Part shown: in pieces, positions 1 to 5,238 of the stretch
Numbering within the stretch: position 1 is the first letter of the stretch
Layout of the letters: each line of letters starts with the position of its first letter
Source of the DNA: Acidobacteriota bacterium
GTDB taxonomy: Bacteria; Acidobacteriota; UBA6911
DNA length: 5,419 bases
Assembly (NCBI GenBank): GCA_031254095.1
Contig: JAIRVC010000012.1
Location: 1-5,419, forward strand
Direction: 5' to 3'
Made by a program: the position numbers and the translations under genes
The notes under the pieces: model-generated
Told to the model about the DNA's origin: nothing
Seen by the model: the letters and a program-made list of their open reading frames with translations, nothing else
Databases searched by the model: none

Positions 1-282
1 AATGAAACCGGCCAGTACGAAACTTCGCTTGCGTCCCAGAAAGCGCGCAAAAAATCCGGACAACAGCGCGCCCAGGATTCCGCCCATCGCCAGAATTGCC
101 GAATAGCTCTCCTGGGAGGGAACATCAAGGCCGTAATGTTCTGTAAGCACAGACAGGGCATTGTTTATAAATCCCTGATCCAGCCCGAAAAGCAGCCCTC
201 CGAGAGCGGCGACAATGCAAATAACAAAAACGATCGTTTTATACCCGCGCGCCTGCAACGTGGTTCCCGCACTTTGTTCCAT
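1..282 (-). CDS. MFS transporter, sugar-porter type, N-terminal part (runs off the left edge)
   Basis: This is the first 94 codons of a leftward gene that continues past base 1. The product is an inner-membrane secondary transporter of the major facilitator superfamily. After a short polar N-terminus (MEQSAGTTLQARGYKT) comes a hydrophobic first helix at about residues 17-34 containing GGLLFGLDQGFINNAL. This resembles the sugar-porter signature GGLLFGYDxGxIxGAL. A second helix begins near residue 62 (AILAMGGILGALLSGFFA), leading into the loop-2 motif G-x-L-x-G-x(5)-GRK, visible as GALLSGFFARFLGRK. The motif match is strong, but the substrate cannot be read from 94 residues; a sugar or polyol is the family expectation. 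The start is supported by GGGGAGG at 294-288, five bases before the ATG. The gene is divergent from the CMD-hypCD cluster and has a potentially structured leader immediately upstream. Confidence 0.88.
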   Translation of the reverse strand, partial: MEQSAGTTLQARGYKTIVFVICIVAALGGLLFGLDQGFINNALSVLTEHYGLDVPSQESYSAILAMGGILGALLSGFFARFLGRKRSFVLAGFI

Positions 283-297
283 AAAAGCCTCCCCGGC

Positions 298-407
298 GAG
301 GTAATCGCAAAAAACATGAGGTTGCCGCAATCCCGCCGGCAGGTTTTCAAAAACGCGGGCGGAATGCCGACGACACCGGCAAAGCCGGAAGGTTTTGCGA
401 TTACTTC
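298..407 (-). promoter_or_regulatory. Structured leader candidate of the MFS gene (long-range inverted repeat with internal hairpins)
   Basis: GTAATCGCAAAA at 301-312 is exactly repeated in inverse as TTTTGCGATTAC at 393-404. Three more base pairs, one of them a wobble, extend this outward to 298 and 407. Inside, on the minus strand, there is a hairpin CCGGC-TTT-GCCGG (388-376). There is also an 8-bp stem pairing 365-358 with 337-330, with one U-G wobble in RNA, whose apical part carries GTTTT/AAAAC (354-343). The transcript would therefore form a three-way-junction-like fold whose closing stem ends three bases before the transporter's Shine-Dalgarno. That position suggests control of translation, but it matches no riboswitch class I recognise. 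A palindromic intergenic repeat is the main alternative. Confidence 0.45.
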
Positions 408-410
408 AAT

Positions 411-427
411 TTTGAATTTCAAATATA
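411..427 (-). promoter_or_regulatory. Possible -10 and operator-like dyad for the MFS gene
   Basis: TTTGAA and TTCAAA form a perfect inverted repeat around one central base (411-423). On the minus strand it overlaps TATATT (427-422), a fair -10 hexamer. Initiation about seven bases downstream would place the RNA start near 415, just ahead of the closing stem of the structured leader. No good -35 lies at the right distance (the best is TGTCTG at 450-445). The promoter is therefore weak or activator-dependent, or this is only AT-rich sequence. Confidence 0.25.
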
Positions 428-465
428 CTCCGAAACATTCCAAACAGACACAAATTACACAAAAG

Positions 466-481
466 GAAGCGAAGAAGCGAA
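466..481. repeat. Tandem duplication of GAAGCGAA
   Basis: Two exact adjacent copies of the octamer GAAGCGAA lie at 466-473 and 474-481, in the AT-rich divergent spacer between the transporter gene and the CMD-hypCD cluster. They lie about 60 bases upstream of the extended -10 candidate of the CMD gene. They could be a direct-repeat binding site or simple replication slippage. Apart from the features listed separately, the rest of the 408-560 stretch shows nothing I can identify. Confidence 0.4.
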
Positions 482-541
482 ATAAATTTTCAGATTACAA
501 GGAAACGGATGTACATAAGCGGACGCGCGCCGACACGATAA

Positions 542-550
542 TGTTAAAAT
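542..550 (+). promoter_or_regulatory. Extended -10 promoter candidate for the CMD-hypCD cluster
   Basis: TGTTAAAAT matches the extended -10 pattern TGnTAnAAT, with TG at 542-543 and TAAAAT at 545-550. The region 17 bases upstream (GACGCG, 522-527) is not a good -35, as expected if the TG extension carries recognition. Transcription would start around 556-558, giving a short leader of about 18 bases that still contains the Shine-Dalgarno at 561-567. Nearly the same string occurs on the other strand ahead of the PPIase gene. Confidence 0.4.
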
Positions 551-560
551 AGAATCTTTC

Positions 561-567
561 GGGAGGA
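561..567 (+). promoter_or_regulatory. Shine-Dalgarno that fixes the CMD gene start
   Basis: GGGAGGA lies seven bases before ATG 575 but only one base before the in-frame TTG at 569. It therefore supports the ATG as the true start. Confidence 0.8.
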
Positions 568-574
568 ATTGGTT

Positions 575-901
575 ATGCACGAAGTCCCTAAAAGGTTCCG
601 AATTTTCTGCGAACGGTATCCCGACATAACGGCGGCGTATGAAAATCTTGCCGCCGAAGGCCGCCGTTCAGGCCCGCTCGGTGCAAAAGGCCAGGCGCTG
701 GCGCGGCTGGGAGTCGCTGTCGGCGCGCAGATTGAGGGCGCGGTTCGTTCACAGGCGCGCAAGGCGCTTGACGCGGGCCTGACTCCTGATGAAATCCGTC
801 ATGCCATCATGATTTCCCTTACGACTATCGGATATCCGCGGATGATGGCGGCTTTGACATGGTCGGAAGATATTATAGGAAAAATGGATGACAGCCTCTA
901 A
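575..901 (+). CDS. Carboxymuconolactone decarboxylase (CMD)/AhpD-fold small protein, lacking catalytic Cys and His
   Basis: A 108-residue all-alpha protein of the CMD/AhpD superfamily. The recognisable core is GAQIEGAVRSQARKALDAG (residues 50-68), followed by LTPDEI, then a segment ISLTTIGYPRMMAALTW with the usual family G-x-P near the end of the domain. The length fits single-domain members. AhpD-type members carry C-x-x-C with a nearby His for peroxidase chemistry. Here there is no Cys in the core; the only cysteine is C12. The position where many relatives have S-H in this helix is S59-Q60. A redox activity is therefore unlikely from the visible residues, and the function is unknown. The protein is probably cytoplasmic, as I see no signal peptide. 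It is the first gene of a rightward cluster and lies 130 bases before hypC, which suggests, without proving, a link to hydrogenase maturation. Confidence 0.85.
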   Translation: MHEVPKRFRIFCERYPDITAAYENLAAEGRRSGPLGAKGQALARLGVAVGAQIEGAVRSQARKALDAGLTPDEIRHAIMISLTTIGYPRMMAALTWSEDIIGKMDDSL

Positions 902-907
902 AAACCC

Positions 908-1000
908 AAAAATCACGGCTCGCGCCCGGAACAAAAGCGGAGTTTGCATTTACGTAAATGAGCGTTTTGTCCCGGTCGCAACGCGGAGTTTGTGGTTTTT
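908..1000. repeat. Large imperfect palindrome between the CMD gene and hypC
   Basis: Almost all of the 130-bp spacer is self-complementary. AAAAATCAC (908-916) pairs with GTGGTTTTT (992-1000), with one wobble. Bases 922-938 pair with 962-979, with two mismatches and one bulge (GCG, CCGG, ACAAAA and GC blocks). The centre is a perfect 14-bp palindrome CATTTACGTAAATG (947-960). Superimposed on this is a direct repeat GCGGAGTTTG at 937-946 and 983-992. In RNA the right end gives a stem followed by U-rich sequence, so it may attenuate read-through into hypC. It could equally be a protein-binding palindrome or a dispersed intergenic repeat. Confidence 0.6.
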
Positions 1001-1031
1001 AGAACTCACCTTGTGGAGATAAAAGTTAATC

Positions 1032-1283
1032 ATGTGCCTTGCGGTTCCGGGAAAAATTGAAAGCATAGACAACGAGGACCCGATATTCCGGACGGGAAAA
1101 GTCTCTTTCGGCGGAATCCTCAAAACGGTCAATCTTGCCTGCGTTCCAGAAGCGCAAACGGGTGATTACGTGCTGATTCACGCCGGATTTGCCATAAACG
1201 TTATCGACGAGGAAGAAGCCGCAAAAACGCTCGAATGCCTGAATGAAATCGGCGGCATCGAAGAGATAAAAACGCTGCTATGA
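1032..1283 (+). CDS. hypC: Hydrogenase maturation chaperone HypC
   Basis: An 83-residue cytoplasmic protein of the HypC/HybG/HupF family, within the usual 75-95 range. It opens with the diagnostic MCLAVPGKI. Cys2 becomes N-terminal after Met removal; in the family it binds the iron of the Fe(CN)2CO unit and contacts the hydrogenase large subunit. The rest is a small beta-barrel with [36 protein letters not shown] and an acidic C-terminal helix. The family role is to work with HypD to assemble and deliver Fe(CN)2CO to a [NiFe]-hydrogenase precursor. GGAG at 1015-1018 is a rather distant Shine-Dalgarno (13 bases), but Cys2 leaves no doubt about the start. The stop overlaps the hypD start (ATGA, 1280-1283), implying translational coupling. 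No hydrogenase structural genes lie in the window, so the client enzyme is not known. Confidence 0.97.
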   Translation: MCLAVPGKIESIDNEDPIFRTGKVSFGGILKTVNLACVPEAQTGDYVLIHAGFAINVIDEEEAAKTLECLNEIGGIEEIKTLL

Positions 1284-2395
1284 AATTCATCGACGAATAC
1301 AGGGACGGAGATGCCGCGCGGAAAATCGCGCGGGCAATTCACGGGTCGATTACAAAACCCTGGGTCATCATGGAAATCTGCGGAGGGCAGACGCACTCCA
1401 TTGTTAAATTCGGCATAGATCAGCTTCTTCCCGAAAACGTCACGCTGGTTCACGGCCCCGGCTGCCCGGTCTGTGTCACGCCGCTGGAAATGATCGAAAA
1501 AGCCATTGAAATCGCCTCCCGGCGCGAAGTGATTTTTTGCTCGTTCGGAGACATGCTGCGCGTTCCGGGCTCAAGCAGCGATCTGCTTTCCGTAAAAGCG
1601 TCGGGCGGCGACGTGCGCGTCGTTTATTCGCCGCTGGACGCCGTAAGAATCGCAGAAGAAAATCCACGGCGCGAAGTGGTTTTTTTCGCCGTCGGCTTCG
1701 AAACCACCGCGCCCGCAAACGCTATGGCGGCGCTTTACGCGGCGCGGAAAAAGCTCTCCAATTTTTCCCTGCTCGTTTCGCAGGTTCTTGTCCCCCCGGC
1801 CATTGAAGCAATCCTTGCCGCGCCCGAAAATACGGTGCGCGGATTTCTGGCGGCCGGACATGTTTGCTCTGTAATGGGCTATGAGCAATATGAACCAATC
1901 GCGGCGCGTCATCATGTCCCGATCGTAGTCACGGGGTTTGAACCTGTGGATATTTTGCAGGGAATTTACATGTGCGTGCGCCAGCTCGAAGAGGGGCGAG
2001 CTGAAGTGGAAAACCAGTACACTCGCTCAGTGCGCCGCGAGGGAAACCTTTCGGCGTTGGATCTGATTCGCGAGGTTTTTCGCGTCACGCCGCGTAAATG
2101 GCGCGGCATCGGAGAAATTCCGCAAAGCGGTTTCGGGCTTGCGGAAAAATACGCGGCTTTTGACGCCGAACTACGCTTCGGCCTCGCAGACCGCGCGACG
2201 GACGAACCGGAGGAATGTATCAGCGGACAGATACTCCGTGGCATCAGAAAACCGAATGAATGCCCGGCCTTTGGCGTCCGCTGCGTTCCCGAATTCCCGC
2301 TGGGCGCGCCTATGGTTTCATCCGAAGGCGCGTGCGCCGCGTACTATCGCTATCGAACTTCGACCGTTTGCGCGGCAAACACAACGATTTACTGA
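1280..2395 (+). CDS. hypD: Hydrogenase maturation iron-sulfur protein HypD
   Basis: A 371-residue protein, full length for the family. HypD is the scaffold on which, with HypC and HypE, the Fe(CN)2CO group of [NiFe]-hydrogenases is built. Visible motifs are ICGGQTHSI with C34, [11 protein letters not shown] with C62 and C65, GFETTAP (139-145), GHVCSVMGY (193-201), GFEPVDIL (219-226), and a C-terminal cysteine set C313, C328, C335 and C352 (the last in [10 protein letters not shown]). The spacing of C34, C62 and C65 matches three cysteines known to be essential in E. coli HypD. The late cysteines are those expected to hold the [4Fe-4S] cluster. The start overlaps the hypC stop. After AAYYRY, where relatives end within a few residues (typically GR), this protein continues with [13 protein letters not shown]. 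That tail is encoded partly by a small hairpin, suggesting a shifted or extended 3' end. hypE is not downstream. Confidence 0.98.
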   Translation: MKFIDEYRDGDAARKIARAIHGSITKPWVIMEICGGQTHSIVKFGIDQLLPENVTLVHGPGCPVCVTPLEMIEKAIEIASRREVIFCSFGDMLRVPGSSSDLLSVKASGGDVRVVYSPLDAVRIAEENPRREVVFFAVGFETTAPANAMAALYAARKKLSNFSLLVSQVLVPPAIEAILAAPENTVRGFLAAGHVCSVMGYEQYEPIAARHHVPIVVTGFEPVDILQGIYMCVRQLEEGRAEVENQYTRSVRREGNLSALDLIREVFRVTPRKWRGIGEIPQSGFGLAEKYAAFDAELRFGLADRATDEPEECISGQILRGIRKPNECPAFGVRCVPEFPLGAPMVSSEGACAAYYRYRTSTVCAANTTIY

Positions 2396-2467
2396 AATTG
2401 ACAAATGAATGATTGTGTTCGCTTGTGATTCCGCGTTTGTTGTACAGGTTCACGCTTCGCCTGTGAC
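2366..2467. other. Hairpin-rich 3' end of hypD and its downstream spacer
   Basis: Three short dyads cluster here. GTTTG-CGCGG-CAAAC (2366-2380) lies inside the last hypD codons. AACACAA (2378-2384) is complementary to TTGTGTT (2413-2419), straddling the stop codon. ACAGG (2444-2448) is complementary to CCTGT (2460-2464). None is followed by a convincing U-run in the plus direction. Together they look like a degraded terminator or repeat region. I find no remnant of hypE in the 2396-2551 stretch and no other gene. Confidence 0.35.
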
Positions 2468-2497
2468 TTCATTCCGGAAGTTACCAAAAAGATGGTT

Positions 2498-2541
2498 CGC
2501 GGCGGCCAGTGATCAGTAGTTAGTAATCACTGGCCGCCGCG
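2498..2541. terminator. Perfect 16-bp hairpin between convergent hypD and the sigma-54 activator gene
   Basis: Bases 2498-2513 are the exact reverse complement of 2526-2541, with a 12-base loop (CAGTAGTTAGTA). It lies ten bases past the activator's stop and about 100 bases past hypD, the usual place for a bidirectional terminator. Neither side has an immediate U-run; on the minus strand a TTTTT occurs only about ten bases beyond the stem. It may act as an mRNA-stabilising 3' stem or a weak terminator. The stem end and loop also read as near-repeats of AGT plus four bases (AGTGATC, AGTAGTT, AGTAATC), which suggests a dispersed repeat element. Confidence 0.55.
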
Positions 2542-2551
2542 CCTTAAATCG

Positions 2552-3988
2552 TCACGCTTCCTGCGCGTAATCCTCTTCCATCATAGAATCGGCGCAGTCT
2601 TCGGGATCAACCCCCATCCGGCGGAGTTTTTCCACGAAAGTAGTGCGCTTGAGACGCAGGAGCGTCGCGGCTTTTTTCTTGTTGCCGCGGGCGACTTCCA
2701 GACTCTGAAGAATCAGCCGTTTTTCCAGATCGGAAACAACGGTATTAAAATTCACTCCATCATCCGGGAATTCAATTTCGGAAACCGGTTCAGCGGTTTT
2801 CAACGTACGGCAGGCTATGGGGAAATCATTAATATCCAGCAATTCCCTGTCGTCCGAAAGCGTTACAGCCATTTCCACGGCGTTTTCAAGCTGCCGAACA
2901 TTTCCTGGCCAGTCATAGCTTGCAAGGCATTGAATGGCTTCGTCCGAAATCTTTTTGATTGGAACTTTTTGTTCCACGCAGAATTTCCGGATGAAATGTC
3001 TGGTCAGGGCCGTAATATCGTCGCGGCGTTCGCGGAGCGGAGGAATATTAATCGGGATCACATTGAGACGGTAGTAAAGATCACTGCGGAATTCCCCTTT
3101 TTCCACCGCGGCCAGCAAGTCGCCGTTGGTTGCCGCCACAATACGCACGTCAACCTTAACTGTCGCGATGCTGCCGACGCGCTGAAATTCGCGCTCCTGC
3201 AGAACGCGCAGAAGCTTTACCTGCAAATCCATCGGCATACTGGAAACTTCGTCAAGAAAAAGCGTGCCGTGATTGGCTTGCTCAAACCGTCCTATCCGAT
3301 TCTGAAGCGCGCCTGTGAAAGCGCCTTTGACATGCCCGAAAAGTTCGTCTTCGAGCAGATTTGAAGGGATTGCGCCGCAATTTACCGAAACCAGCGGCTG
3401 ATCTTTGCGGTTGCTGTTGTAATGTATGGCTTTGGCGATCAGCTCTTTCCCGGTTCCGGTTTCGCCTTCAATAAGAATGGTACTGGTTTTATTCGCTACA
3501 ATGCCTATGCGTTTATATATGGCCTGCATTGCGGCGCTCGACCCTACCAGGCTGGAAAAATGATATCCTCCCTCGACATCCATATCCGCGTCAGGTTTAC
3601 GGATTTTGAGTTTCAGACGCTGTTCCGCGATTCCTTTTTCGACCCGCAGAATTAATTCATCAATCTGAAAAGGTTTGGGCAGATAATCATAAGCGCCCTT
3701 GCGAATGGCCTCCACCACTGACTGAATGCTTCCGGATCCCGTCAAAATAACTATGGTTTCCGGAAACAACGCCAGCGCTTCCTCCATCAGGGCTTCTCCG
3801 TCAAGTTCCGGAAGATTCCTGTTGGTGATGATCACTCTGTAATGGCATTGGCGCATCATTTCCAGCGCCGATTTGCCATCTTGAGCTTCGTCGCTTTCCA
3901 GTCCGGCGTTTTCCAACGCCTTCCGGATTGCGTCACGCATGTGGTTTTCGTCGTCAACAACTAATACACGTATATTTTTGTTATCCAT
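2552..3988 (-). CDS. Sigma-54-dependent NtrC-family activator with a non-phosphorylatable receiver domain (N56)
   Basis: A 478-residue cytoplasmic transcription activator with three domains. The receiver (about 5-122) keeps the acidic pair D12/D13, T83 (ILTG) and K105 (PKPF), but the phosphoacceptor position is Asn: ITNRNLPELDG, N56. The AAA+ domain (about 146-385) has Walker A GETGTGKE (175-182), the sigma-54-contacting loop GAFTGA (222-227), Walker B TLFLDE (242-247), arginines in FRSDLYYRLNV (R301, R307), PPLRERRDDI and the sensor II WPGNVRQLEN (360-369). The C-terminus has a Fis-type helix-turn-helix (about 420-460). The intact AAA+ motifs predict ATP-driven open-complex formation with sigma-54 RNA polymerase. 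N56 predicts control other than classical phosphorylation, or constitutive or phosphate-independent activity. No sensor kinase gene is adjacent. The start follows only a weak GAGAGAG sequence and is overlapped by a mini-ORF with a better Shine-Dalgarno. Its targets cannot be read from the window. Confidence 0.96.
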   Translation of the reverse strand: MDNKNIRVLVVDDENHMRDAIRKALENAGLESDEAQDGKSALEMMRQCHYRVIITNRNLPELDGEALMEEALALFPETIVILTGSGSIQSVVEAIRKGAYDYLPKPFQIDELILRVEKGIAEQRLKLKIRKPDADMDVEGGYHFSSLVGSSAAMQAIYKRIGIVANKTSTILIEGETGTGKELIAKAIHYNSNRKDQPLVSVNCGAIPSNLLEDELFGHVKGAFTGALQNRIGRFEQANHGTLFLDEVSSMPMDLQVKLLRVLQEREFQRVGSIATVKVDVRIVAATNGDLLAAVEKGEFRSDLYYRLNVIPINIPPLRERRDDITALTRHFIRKFCVEQKVPIKKISDEAIQCLASYDWPGNVRQLENAVEMAVTLSDDRELLDINDFPIACRTLKTAEPVSEIEFPDDGVNFNTVVSDLEKRLILQSLEVARGNKKKAATLLRLKRTTFVEKLRRMGVDPEDCADSMMEEDYAQEA

Positions 3989-4008
3989 GTTCTCTCTCGC
4001 AAGTCCAT
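3961..4008 (-). CDS. Possible 15-codon leader ORF overlapping the activator start
   Basis: Reading leftward, ATG 4008-4006 opens a 15-codon frame (MDLRERTWITKIYVY) that stops at TAG 3963-3961. It overlaps the first 28 bases of the activator gene in another frame. It has a strong Shine-Dalgarno, AAGGAG at 4023-4018, nine bases before its ATG. The activator's own start at 3988 has only a purine stretch (GAGAGAG). Ribosomes loaded on the mini-ORF could feed the activator by termination-reinitiation or limit its expression. It may also be chance, since the peptide resembles nothing I know. Confidence 0.35.
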   Translation of the reverse strand: MDLRERTWITKIYVY

Positions 4009-4062
4009 GAAAACCAACTCCTTTTGGTCAAATTGTTATCCAATGTATTCCGTTATAGCGAT

Positions 4063-4094
4063 ATTATGTAACTTATATTGTTCATATTCGTCAA
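4063..4094 (-). promoter_or_regulatory. Candidate promoter in the AT-rich spacer before the activator gene
   Basis: The 147-base spacer between the PPIase gene and the activator gene is strikingly AT-rich. On the minus strand it contains TTGACG (4094-4089), a good -35 hexamer, and CATAAT (4068-4063), a good -10 hexamer. The distance between them (20 bases) is longer than ideal; at 17 bases there is only TTACAT. This suggests that the activator has its own promoter rather than relying on read-through from the PPIase gene. No terminator hairpin is visible in the spacer. Confidence 0.3.
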
Positions 4095-4135
4095 TAAAAA
4101 ACTTCATAATTTACAAAATAATTTTGAAATAACAG

Positions 4136-5134
4136 TTATTCTCCGGGCGAAATCAGGATCTCTATCTTCGCGTCTTTCTGGAGTTGCATGATCAAATTAG
4201 CCAGTTCCGCCTGGGCTTTTTCCTGTTTTAAATGAGTTGTCAGATCCTCGCGGATGTCGTCAAGCGCGGCGACGCCTTCCAGTTTTTTGTCCGTCAGCTT
4301 GATCACATGGTAACCGTGCCTGCTTTTAATCAGGCGAACCTCTCCCTTCGTCATTGAAAAAACAGTATCGGCAAAATCGGGGTCGAGTACATCTTTTGCG
4401 ACGTAACCGATATCGCCACCCTGCGATGCCGTAGAGTCTACGGAATTTTCTTTGGCCAGTACGGCGAAATCATCGCCTTTTTTCGCTCTGGCAAGCAGGC
4501 CTTCCGCGCGTTCTTTAACCTGCGCGTCCAGTTCGGGGCTTGTCTCGGAAAGCAGCAAAATATGGCTCGCGCGGACCAGGTCGGGATGGGCGAACATCTC
4601 CGGGTTCTCCGCGTAATATTTTGATATTTCTTCCGGCGCTACAGTAATGGCCTGGGTCAGCGAATTAAGATGTTTCGCCACCGTCAAGTCCTGCTCAAGC
4701 CTTTGTTTCAGCGAGTTGCGATCAAGAAACTGCCGCGCTAAAGCCGCGTTCATTTCAGCGTCGCTTGAATAATTTTTGGCAAGAGACTGCACTTCCGCTT
4801 CCACTTCCTCGGCGGTCGCCTTGGCTCCGGACGCGACCGCTTTTTCATAAAGCAGCCGTGAATTGATAAGCGACGTCACGCCGGCATAAATAAGCTCGCT
4901 CCGATATTCAACGCGCAAATCGCGCCATTCAGGACTGCCCATCGCCGCCAGTTCGCGCCGTATTACCATTTCCAGATCGCGCCCGGAAACAGGCTTATCG
5001 TTCACCCGCGCGACCACATCCTGGAACATGCCGCCCGGCGACGCGGCCGTAGCGGCGGTCTGCGCCGCGCCGGCCATATGAGAAAAACAAAGGCTCAGCA
5101 GAACCGCCGAAGCCACACGTATTAGATATTTCAC
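4136..5134 (-). CDS. Secreted parvulin-type peptidyl-prolyl cis-trans isomerase (SurA/PrsA-like)
   Basis: A 332-residue exported folding factor. From the chosen GTG start it begins MKYLIRVASAVLLSLCFSHM, a typical Sec signal peptide, with likely cleavage near AGA-AQ (about residue 23). A SurA_N-like helical chaperone part follows (about 38-165: VARVNDKPVSGRDLEMVIRR, SLINSRLLYEKAV). Next comes a parvulin/rotamase domain (about 185-283) with ASHILLLSE, LAKENSVDSTASQGGDIGYV, FADTVFSM, KGEV and RHGYHVIKL, all canonical. A final charged helix lies at about 285-325. The protein should act in the periplasm or cell envelope on proline peptide bonds of exported proteins. An ATG lies seven codons upstream (5155), but GAGAGGTGA sits five bases before the GTG and the GTG gives a clean signal peptide, so I prefer the GTG. 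The gene is 147 bases upstream of the activator on the same strand. Confidence 0.93.
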   Translation of the reverse strand: MKYLIRVASAVLLSLCFSHMAGAAQTAATAASPGGMFQDVVARVNDKPVSGRDLEMVIRRELAAMGSPEWRDLRVEYRSELIYAGVTSLINSRLLYEKAVASGAKATAEEVEAEVQSLAKNYSSDAEMNAALARQFLDRNSLKQRLEQDLTVAKHLNSLTQAITVAPEEISKYYAENPEMFAHPDLVRASHILLLSETSPELDAQVKERAEGLLARAKKGDDFAVLAKENSVDSTASQGGDIGYVAKDVLDPDFADTVFSMTKGEVRLIKSRHGYHVIKLTDKKLEGVAALDDIREDLTTHLKQEKAQAELANLIMQLQKDAKIEILISPGE

Positions 5135-5139
5135 GATAA

Positions 5140-5148
5140 TCACCTCTC
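5140..5148 (-). promoter_or_regulatory. Shine-Dalgarno selecting the GTG start of the PPIase gene
   Basis: GAGAGGTGA (5148-5140) ends five bases before GTG 5134-5132. It lies inside the longer reading frame that would begin at ATG 5155. That ATG has no purine-rich site in front of it, only a GC-rich hairpin. Confidence 0.7.
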
Positions 5149-5159
5149 TCATCATTTTA

Positions 5160-5190
5160 CCCGTGCCGCCCGCAGGGCGCCGGCACAGGG
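5160..5190. other. GC-rich bulged hairpin ahead of the PPIase gene
   Basis: CCC, GTGCC and GCCC on one side pair with GGGC, GGCAC and GGG on the other around a TGC loop. There is a one-base and a three-base bulge on the left arm as read on the minus strand. It sits between the VWA gene's stop and the PPIase Shine-Dalgarno, downstream of the promoter candidate. It would therefore be in the PPIase leader or act as a terminator for the VWA gene. The lack of a U-run argues against simple intrinsic termination. Confidence 0.45.
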
Positions 5191-5204
5191 TGCAAAAACA
5201 AGGT

Positions 5205-5231
5205 ATTTTAACATGGTTTCATTATTGGCAA
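5205..5231 (-). promoter_or_regulatory. Extended -10 promoter candidate for the PPIase gene
   Basis: On the minus strand TGTTAAAAT (5213-5205) gives an extended -10, preceded by TTGCCA (5231-5226) as a possible -35 with a short 15-base spacer. It starts right after the VWA stop codon. The same nine bases occur at 542-550 ahead of the CMD gene. Confidence 0.4.
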
Positions 5232-5238
5232 AATGTAT

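Noticed and set aside
136..552. An open plus-strand frame of 138 codons running from inside the MFS gene into the divergent spacer.
   Set aside because: It is antisense to the MFS coding region, has no Shine-Dalgarno at its ATG, covers the palindromic leader and AT-rich spacer, and its product has no recognisable pattern.
569..571. TTG as the start of the CMD gene.
   Set aside because: It is one base from the Shine-Dalgarno; ATG 575 has correct spacing.
2396..2551. A hypE remnant after hypD.
   Set aside because: No HypE-like N-terminal coding pattern is visible in any frame; the stretch is hairpins and AT-rich spacer.
2930..3655. Plus-strand open frames opposite the sigma-54 activator (2930-3364 and 3422-3655).
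   Set aside because: They are mirror frames of a highly conserved AAA+ coding sequence and lack ribosome sites.
4030..4041. GGATAACAATTT on the minus strand, identical to part of the E. coli lac operator and cloning-vector sequence.
   Set aside because: Only one half-site is present and the flanks do not match lac or vector sequence, so it is a chance match in AT-rich DNA.
4027..4042. A sigma-54-like -24/-12 pattern (TTGG, ten bases, GA) before the activator gene on the minus strand.
   Set aside because: The near-invariant GC of the -12 element is GA and the -24 element is TGGATA, so autoregulation by sigma-54 is not supported.
5078..5100. Possible lipoprotein signal (LSLC) in the PPIase signal peptide.
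   Set aside because: Leu directly before Cys is not allowed in a good lipobox, and a normal signal-peptidase site (AGA-AQ) follows.
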